Translations under genes and position numbers: made by a program
The notes under the pieces: model-generated
What the model saw: the letters and a program-made list of their open reading frames with translations, nothing else
The model's database searches: none
What the model was told of the DNA's origin: nothing
In this document: positions 62,362 through 64,000 of the stretch, in pieces
How positions within the stretch are numbered: position 1 is the stretch's first letter
Layout: each line of letters opens with the position of its first letter
Assembly: GCA_963930775.1 (NCBI GenBank)
Contig: OZ005701.1
Span: 7,819,669-7,883,668, forward strand
DNA length: 64,000 nucleotides
Source: Cliona cf. orientalis
Lineage: Eukaryota > Porifera > Demospongiae > Clionaida > Clionaidae
Direction: 5' to 3'

Positions 62362-64000
62362 ATGGCTGGTCAGTTTCGAGGTCTTGCAAACGACAGGAAC
62401 CTGCAACGATTCGTGGTGCAGGCGAGACCCACTGGTAGACAGCTGGGCACTGGCTCCTACGGAACAGTGGAAGAGGTAATAGATTTAGGGGAAAATTAAA
62501 GTTTTTTGAAAATGGGTGCTATTAATGAGCCACGCCCGGTGTCATATGAAAATAGGGACCCCCCAAATTGGGGACCCCGGGTCCCCATTTTCATAGTAAT
62601 AGTGTATAAATCTTGTATACCAATTACAAGTATTACAAGTGAAATAGGCACCTGAGTTTGAAATACCCTTCTGAGTTGAAATACCTATCTGACTTTGTGT
62701 ATGTATACTATTAGCCTGTGATAGTGAGGTTGTATGTTAAATTTGGATAAATAGCACTCTGAATAGGCATTTGGTTCATCAAATTGTACTCGCTATCGCT
62801 CATACAATTTTTGAACCAAATACCTATTTCAGAGTGCTATTTTACCCAAATTCAACATACAACCTCACTATTACCTATACAAAAATGGGGACCCGGGTCC
62901 CTATTTTCAGGGACCCCTGGGTCCCCATTTTCATAGGATTTTGGGTACCCTCTTATGAAAATGGGGACCCCCAGTGCAATACAGTTGTAGGCATAAACAT
63001 TGACTAGACAGCACATGACTCAGCCTGCATGGTATCCATTAGCTAATTATGTAGTACAACTATACTATCATGCAAGCTCTTAGCTAGTCTGGGTGCCACT
63101 GAGACACTTCACGTCTTCCTTGTAATGAGATTGTCACAAAAAGGATATACTCATGCGGCCATAAAATACAAATACAATGTAATGAAGATCCATAATACCT
63201 AAAGTTGTACGATCTGGCACCCAGACTAGCAAGCTCTAGGGTTGTAGTTACATGCTGCATCTGGCCATCATTGGATTCCACTTTTTTGTTTCTAGCTATT
63301 AGCTAGCTACTCTGCCAACAAGCAGTAGTTATGTTATAAGCCAGAGTAGATTTATACACAAGAGATACCCTGGCTCAATCATAAAACACTATATCACTAT
63401 ATAAACTCGAATGTCTGATGAAGAGTAGATTGGCTTTTCAGGCTGCAGGCAATTGTAAAGCGCTGACGACCTTTACCAGAAAAGATCGCTAAATCGCTAC
63501 TTCCATCGTGTACAGACTTTTATACAAGTTAGGCTAGTAGCTAAGCCATATTTTCCTAGCCAGCCACTAACTTCTAACCGCAATAATGAGCTCTGCTGAC
63601 CCCAGTAAATTCATGGCAACCGCCGATTCTTCAAGTTCTACTGTAAACATCGAATGAAACTGGGGGGCACTGGCGTAGGAAGCATGGGTGCACCGGGTGC
63701 TGGTGCACCCATGAAATTTGAGTGGAACACACACAAAGTCACACTTTTCCCTGAATTGTTCTTTGTTATCGATTTAGTGTACACATGGGAATCAGAGCAC
63801 CCGTTTACCAAATCATCTTCCTAGCCTATGGGGGGTCCCCATATTCACGGAAGGGTCCCCAAAATCATAATGAAAATGGGGACCCGGGGTCCCCAATTTC
63901 ATGGGGTCCCCAAAATTTTATGACACCGGCACCCTTTTTTCAGGTTGAGGTGAACGGGCTAGTGTGTGCTGGAAAGAAGATCCACGAGATTCTATTAGAC
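62362..64000 (+). CDS. TKL-type protein kinase of the kelch-fusion family (copy 3, runs off the window)
   Basis: Exon 1, 62362..62475, encodes MAGQFRGLANDRNLQRFVVQ and the GTGSYGTVEE Gly loop. Exon 2 starts at 63944 (VEVNGLVCAGKKIHEILLD) and continues past the window end. The frame is open throughout and splice sites are intact. The first exon resembles copy 2 (FVVQ) while exon 2 is closer to copy 1 (NGLVCAGKK, where copy 2 has NRLVSAGKK). Intron 1 is 1468 bases instead of ~50 because of nested insertions. The rest of the protein cannot be judged. Confidence 0.8.
62720..62872. repeat. large foldback (~69-base arms, 14-base loop)
   Basis: Arm 62720..62788 (TAGTGAGGTTGTATGTTAAA ... AAATTGTA) is inverted at 62803..62872 (TACAATTTTT ... 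CAACATACAACCTCACTA) with few mismatches. It is embedded in the composite insertion. Confidence 0.85.
63083..63230. mobile_element. 148 bp MITE with 16-base TIR GCTAGTCTGGGTGCCA
   Basis: Perfect 16-base inverted ends at 63083..63098 and 63215..63230. AAGCTCT directly flanks both sides (63074..63080 and 63231..63237), a probable 7-8 bp target duplication as in hAT elements. It is nested inside the 1.4 kb insertion. Confidence 0.8.

Larger units (their letters stand above)
62538..63927. mobile_element. ~1.4 kb composite insertion in kinase copy 3 intron, ends GGTGTCATA
   Basis: GGTGTCATA at 62538 is inverted as TATGACACC at 63927. Both ends are followed inward by GGGGACCC/GGGTCCCC blocks with AAAAT or ATTTT. 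The other kinase copies lack this sequence between the shared intron bases GAGCCACGCCC and the acceptor, so the insertion is specific to copy 3. No transposase frame is seen. Confidence 0.75.

Overview
The window is nuclear DNA from a compact invertebrate animal genome. A demosponge (Amphimedon- or Halichondria-like) is the best guess. Genes have many short GT-AG introns and lie only 100-600 bp apart, often as divergent pairs. Several encode animal-type proteins: metaxin-2, a PCBP-type KH protein, HP1 with a chromoshadow domain, CEP70, CHMP5 and IGBP1. Others (a TKL kinase-coiled coil-kelch fusion, an orphan 7-TM protein and a secreted Cys-rich protein) look lineage-restricted. Species assignment is inference. 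I saw no prokaryotic operons, CRISPR array, rRNA or tRNA.

Layout. 0-8 kb: a broken copy of a D-3-hydroxybutyrate dehydrogenase-like SDR, a decayed unidentified gene, a TKL kinase-kelch gene (minus) and, divergent from it, an intact 8-exon copy of the same SDR. 8-16 kb: V-ATPase subunit F (minus) divergent from FMC1 (plus), a ~600 bp inverted-repeat element, and CEP70 (minus, 13 exons). 16-26 kb: a secreted Cys-rich protein (plus), PPCS (minus) divergent from NDUFA4 (plus), and CHMP5 (minus) divergent from IGBP1 (plus). 26-36 kb: the orphan 7-TM protein, AGPAT5 and metaxin-2, all minus. 36-56 kb: HP1 (plus) and a three-KH PCBP gene (minus) spread over 15.5 kb, with one 7.9 kb intron made mostly of low-complexity sequence. 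56-64 kb: PECR (plus, C-terminal SKL), a second complete kinase-kelch gene and the start of a third.

Almost all genes are housekeeping and not functionally linked. Their roles cover CoA synthesis, lipid and ketone metabolism, mitochondrial import and respiration, ESCRT-III, PP2A control, centrosome, heterochromatin and RNA binding. The links visible are shared divergent promoters and the repeated kinase-kelch genes near both ends of the window.

Mobile DNA is mainly small inverted-repeat elements (MITEs and foldbacks) in introns. Several families are visible, including TA-flanked elements beginning ACCGTATAGCG. There is also one Tc1/mariner-like fragment and one nested insertion in the third kinase gene. 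Exon boundaries were worked out by hand from splice signals, reading phase and recalled protein families. Gene spans are given as one feature each, with the exons listed in the evidence.
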